A stretch of DNA of 7,245 bases from Planctomycetaceae bacterium. Its GTDB lineage: Bacteria > Planctomycetota > Planctomycetia > Planctomycetales > Planctomycetaceae. The stretch lies in NCBI GenBank assembly GCA_020426085.1, contig JAGQQP010000204.1:1-7245 (forward strand), written 5' to 3'. A model generated the notes under the pieces. The model made no database searches. It was not told the DNA's origin and saw nothing but the letters and a program-made list of their open reading frames with translations. This document shows, in pieces, positions 5,830 through 7,245 of the stretch (positions are counted from its first letter, which is position 1; every line of letters begins with the position of its first letter). The position numbers and the translations under genes were made by a program.

Positions 5830-6975
5830 CTAAGCCTGGACTTCTGGTACAGGTACTCCGAGTTCGTCAGCGAGATTGGTTAAGGCTTCCCAGTTTCCCT
5901 TATCCACAGAGATGCCGGTTGTTTTCCGTGCAGCAGCGGTCTTCTTTTCCGGGTCGCCTGGTAGAAAGATCTCGCTGACCCCCTCTTTGAGAGGGACGTT
6001 TCTGACATACTTCTCCAGATTGGTAATTTCGTTCAACAGATGATTCTGGCCTCCCAGGTGACCGGGATCAATGACGACGACGAACACACAGTTTCCCTGT
6101 GGTGGTGGCGGGTCAGGGAATGCACATTGTCCACCTGAGAGTGCGCCGCAGAGCATTTCTACCATGAATGAGAGTCCAAAGCCTTTATAAGCCTGGTCTC
6201 CACCCATCGGGAGAATCGTTCCTGGAGGATTACCGTAGAGCATGTTGGGGTCAGTTGTGGGGTTTCCATCGGGGTCCAGAATCAGTCCAGGAGGGACCTG
6301 TTCGCCGGCGATCTTTTTGATGCGGACTTTGCCTTCTGCGGTGGCGGAGGTACCGAAGTCCAGCACGAAAGGTCCTTCCGCACCACCGGGCATACCGATA
6401 CAAATCGGGTTGGTCCCCAGTCGAGGTCGTTTTCCCCCGACCGGAGCGACGCGGGGAGCAGAGCCGTGTGTGTTGGCACAGATAATGGATGCCATCCCTT
6501 TCGCGGCAGCCATTTCCGCATACTCACCCAGGCGACCGATATGGGAAGCACGCTTCAGTGTTCCACAGGAGACGCCCAGTGTGCCTGCTTTTTCGATTAA
6601 ACGATTCATCAGATCATGCATGACAGTCTGGCCAAAACCCCAGCAGCCGTCGCCGGCAATCGCAGCGGGAGTTTCGTTGAGTATCTGCAGTTTCTCACCT
6701 GCTTTCAGGATTCCTTCTTTCACGCGTCCCAGGTAAAAGGGGAGCCGCATGACGCCGTGCGAGTCGTGCCCCAGCAGGTTGGCGTCGACCAGGCTATGGG
6801 AAACGATCCGTGCTTCTTCTTCGTTTGCGCCTCCTTTGAGCAGGAGTGATTCGGTAAAGTTTTGCAGAGATTCAGCAGAGATAACGGGCACTTCAGGAAG
6901 TCCTTCAGATAAGTAGTATGGTTGAGCCAATTCTGGACAAAAAGTTGAATTGCTGTTTACATCAATTTCTATCAT
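5830..6975 (-). CDS. Ldh2/malate-lactate dehydrogenase family NAD(P)-dependent oxidoreductase
   Basis: Family members (sulfolactate dehydrogenase ComC, ureidoglycolate dehydrogenase AllD, YiaK, DpkA) reduce a 2-oxo acid or related imine with NAD(P)H in the cytoplasm; the substrate here cannot be read from sequence. Numbered from the ATG at 6975 (381 aa): GHDSHGVMRLPFYL (69-82) with the conserved His73, SHIGRLGEYA (144-153), LGTNP (186-190), FVLDFGTSATAEGK (203-216) and YKGFGLSFMVEMLCGALSGG (263-282), all family hallmarks and intact. The residues before VPVISAESLQ form a 28-residue extension rarely needed in this family. A GTG at 6891, 9 nt after GAAGGA, would give 353 aa starting exactly where the family alignment usually begins, so the true start may be there. 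The gene heads a minus-strand unit with the 88-aa gene that follows. No transporter or pathway partner is in the window, so the pathway is open. Confidence 0.9.
   Translation of the reverse strand: MIEIDVNSNSTFCPELAQPYYLSEGLPEVPVISAESLQNFTESLLLKGGANEEEARIVSHSLVDANLLGHDSHGVMRLPFYLGRVKEGILKAGEKLQILNETPAAIAGDGCWGFGQTVMHDLMNRLIEKAGTLGVSCGTLKRASHIGRLGEYAEMAAAKGMASIICANTHGSAPRVAPVGGKRPRLGTNPICIGMPGGAEGPFVLDFGTSATAEGKVRIKKIAGEQVPPGLILDPDGNPTTDPNMLYGNPPGTILPMGGDQAYKGFGLSFMVEMLCGALSGGQCAFPDPPPPQGNCVFVVVIDPGHLGGQNHLLNEITNLEKYVRNVPLKEGVSEIFLPGDPEKKTAAARKTTGISVDKGNWEALTNLADELGVPVPEVQA
6901..6906 (-). promoter_or_regulatory. Shine-Dalgarno-like site supporting an internal GTG start of the Ldh2-family gene
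   Basis: On the minus strand GAAGGA is followed by 9 nt and then a GTG (first base at 6891) that begins VPVISAESLQ, the usual N-terminus of the family. The upstream ATG at 6975 has no such site. This bears on start choice only. Confidence 0.35.
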
Positions 6976-6984
6976 ACAAACTAT

Positions 6985-7014
6985 TTTATATTCGGTAAAT
7001 TTAGGGGATATCAG
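6985..7014 (-). promoter_or_regulatory. Possible promoter for the Ldh2-family gene and the small downstream gene
   Basis: On the minus strand, CTGATA (7014-7009, 4 of 6 to TTGACA) is followed by an 18-bp spacer and TATAAA (6990-6985, 5 of 6). Transcription would begin near 6978, only about 3 nt before the ATG at 6975. The message would then be leaderless, or have a leader of about 87 nt if the GTG at 6891 is the start. A short CAGGA/TCCTG inverted repeat (7012-7025) overlaps the -35 end and could be an operator half. All of this is from inspection. Confidence 0.35.
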
Positions 7015-7135
7015 GATTTTTCCTGTTGGTCAGAAAAAACGATCCGGCGCGCAGTCCGATTTGAATCCTCCGGGCAGTAAAGTGAACCAGCTATTCTGAT
7101 TAGATAAACCAGTCCGGTTCAGAAAAGTTCCACGT

Positions 7136-7162
7136 GCCGGAAAATCGTGCACTGTTTCCGGC
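7136..7162. repeat. Perfect 8-bp inverted repeat (possible hairpin)
   Basis: GCCGGAAA (7136-7143) and TTTCCGGC (7155-7162) are exact reverse complements around an 11-nt loop that itself contains the palindrome GTGCAC. Neither side is followed directly by a T-run; on the plus strand a T6 comes only about 16 nt later. A canonical intrinsic terminator is therefore unlikely. A protein-binding site, or a terminator of a minus-strand gene lying to the right, are options. Confidence 0.45.
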
Positions 7163-7245
7163 TTGATCTTCAGTCCTGTTTTTTGAAATTTCTGGAATTA
7201 CGGGAAATAGTTCTCGCGGTTAACGAATACAGAAAATTCAACATC

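Larger units (their letters stand above)
6976..7245. other. 270-bp region with no supportable gene at the right edge
   Basis: It holds the candidate promoter of the minus-strand unit and the 8-bp inverted repeat at 7136-7162. A minus-strand frame open from the window edge to a TAA at 7200-7198 (15 codons, ending RENYFP) could be the tail of a gene lying to the right, but it is too short to call. No RNA gene was recognised. Confidence 0.4.

Noticed and set aside
6242..6736. 164-codon plus-strand open frame
   Set aside because: It lies opposite the Ldh2-family gene, which has intact family motifs; this is a shadow.
7040..7080. tRNA-like T-loop string (GATTTGAATCC, or TTCAAAT on the other strand)
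   Set aside because: The flanking bases do not pair as a T-stem and no D, anticodon or acceptor arms are found, so it is neither a tRNA nor a supportable attachment site.
7198..7245. Minus-strand frame open from the window edge to TAA
   Set aside because: Fifteen codons are too few to tell a gene tail from chance.
1..7245. CRISPR arrays, insertion sequences, rRNA or tRNA genes
   Set aside because: No regularly spaced repeats, transposase motifs, terminal repeats or stable RNA signatures were seen on either strand.

Overview
The window looks like chromosomal DNA of a planctomycete, possibly of the Gimesia/Rubinisphaera type. The base composition is moderate (near 50 % GC by eye), Shine-Dalgarno sites are sparse, and there is a Ser/Thr kinase of the kind abundant in Planctomycetes, with an LPGLNL hinge and a WTQEQAIAWW tail after the catalytic domain. 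The taxonomic call is an inference from style and was not tested by a search.

Layout, left to right. (1) Positions 2-211 hold the C-terminal end of a sigma-70 family factor (region 4). (2) A two-gene unit follows a plausible extended -10 promoter: an S4-domain 23S rRNA pseudouridine synthase of the RluB type (327-1379), overlapping by ATGA with pyrK, the FAD/[2Fe-2S] electron-transfer subunit of dihydroorotate dehydrogenase (1376-2248). (3) A near-consensus promoter (TTGACA-N18-TATAGT), with a perfect 6-bp inverted repeat over the predicted transcription start, drives a 338-aa protein (2435-3451). This protein has a degenerate receiver domain, a coiled coil and a C-terminal helical domain resembling the KaiA/RsbU bundle. 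(4) A 361-bp gap contains a TATAAT box and a 32-codon ORF that is in frame with the next gene and ends just before it. (5) A membrane Ser/Thr kinase (3813-5525) has six predicted membrane segments at the N-terminus and the kinase domain at the C-terminus. (6) Convergent to it, on the minus strand, are an Ldh2/malate dehydrogenase-family oxidoreductase (6975-5830) and, 12 bp downstream, a small His/Cys-containing protein (5817-5551). (7) Positions 6976-7245 hold the promoter region of that unit and an 8-bp inverted repeat, with no supportable gene.

The most interesting item is the 2435-3451 protein. Its order of parts (pseudo-receiver, linker, KaiA/RsbU-like bundle) matches cyanobacterial KaiA, and it lies directly upstream of a Ser/Thr kinase. 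KaiA stimulates the KaiC autokinase, and RsbU is a phosphatase switched on through its N-terminal bundle. A KaiA-like adaptor controlling the neighbouring kinase is therefore a reasonable but unproven hypothesis. The rest of the window is ordinary housekeeping content, with some start-site ambiguities noted under the individual genes.
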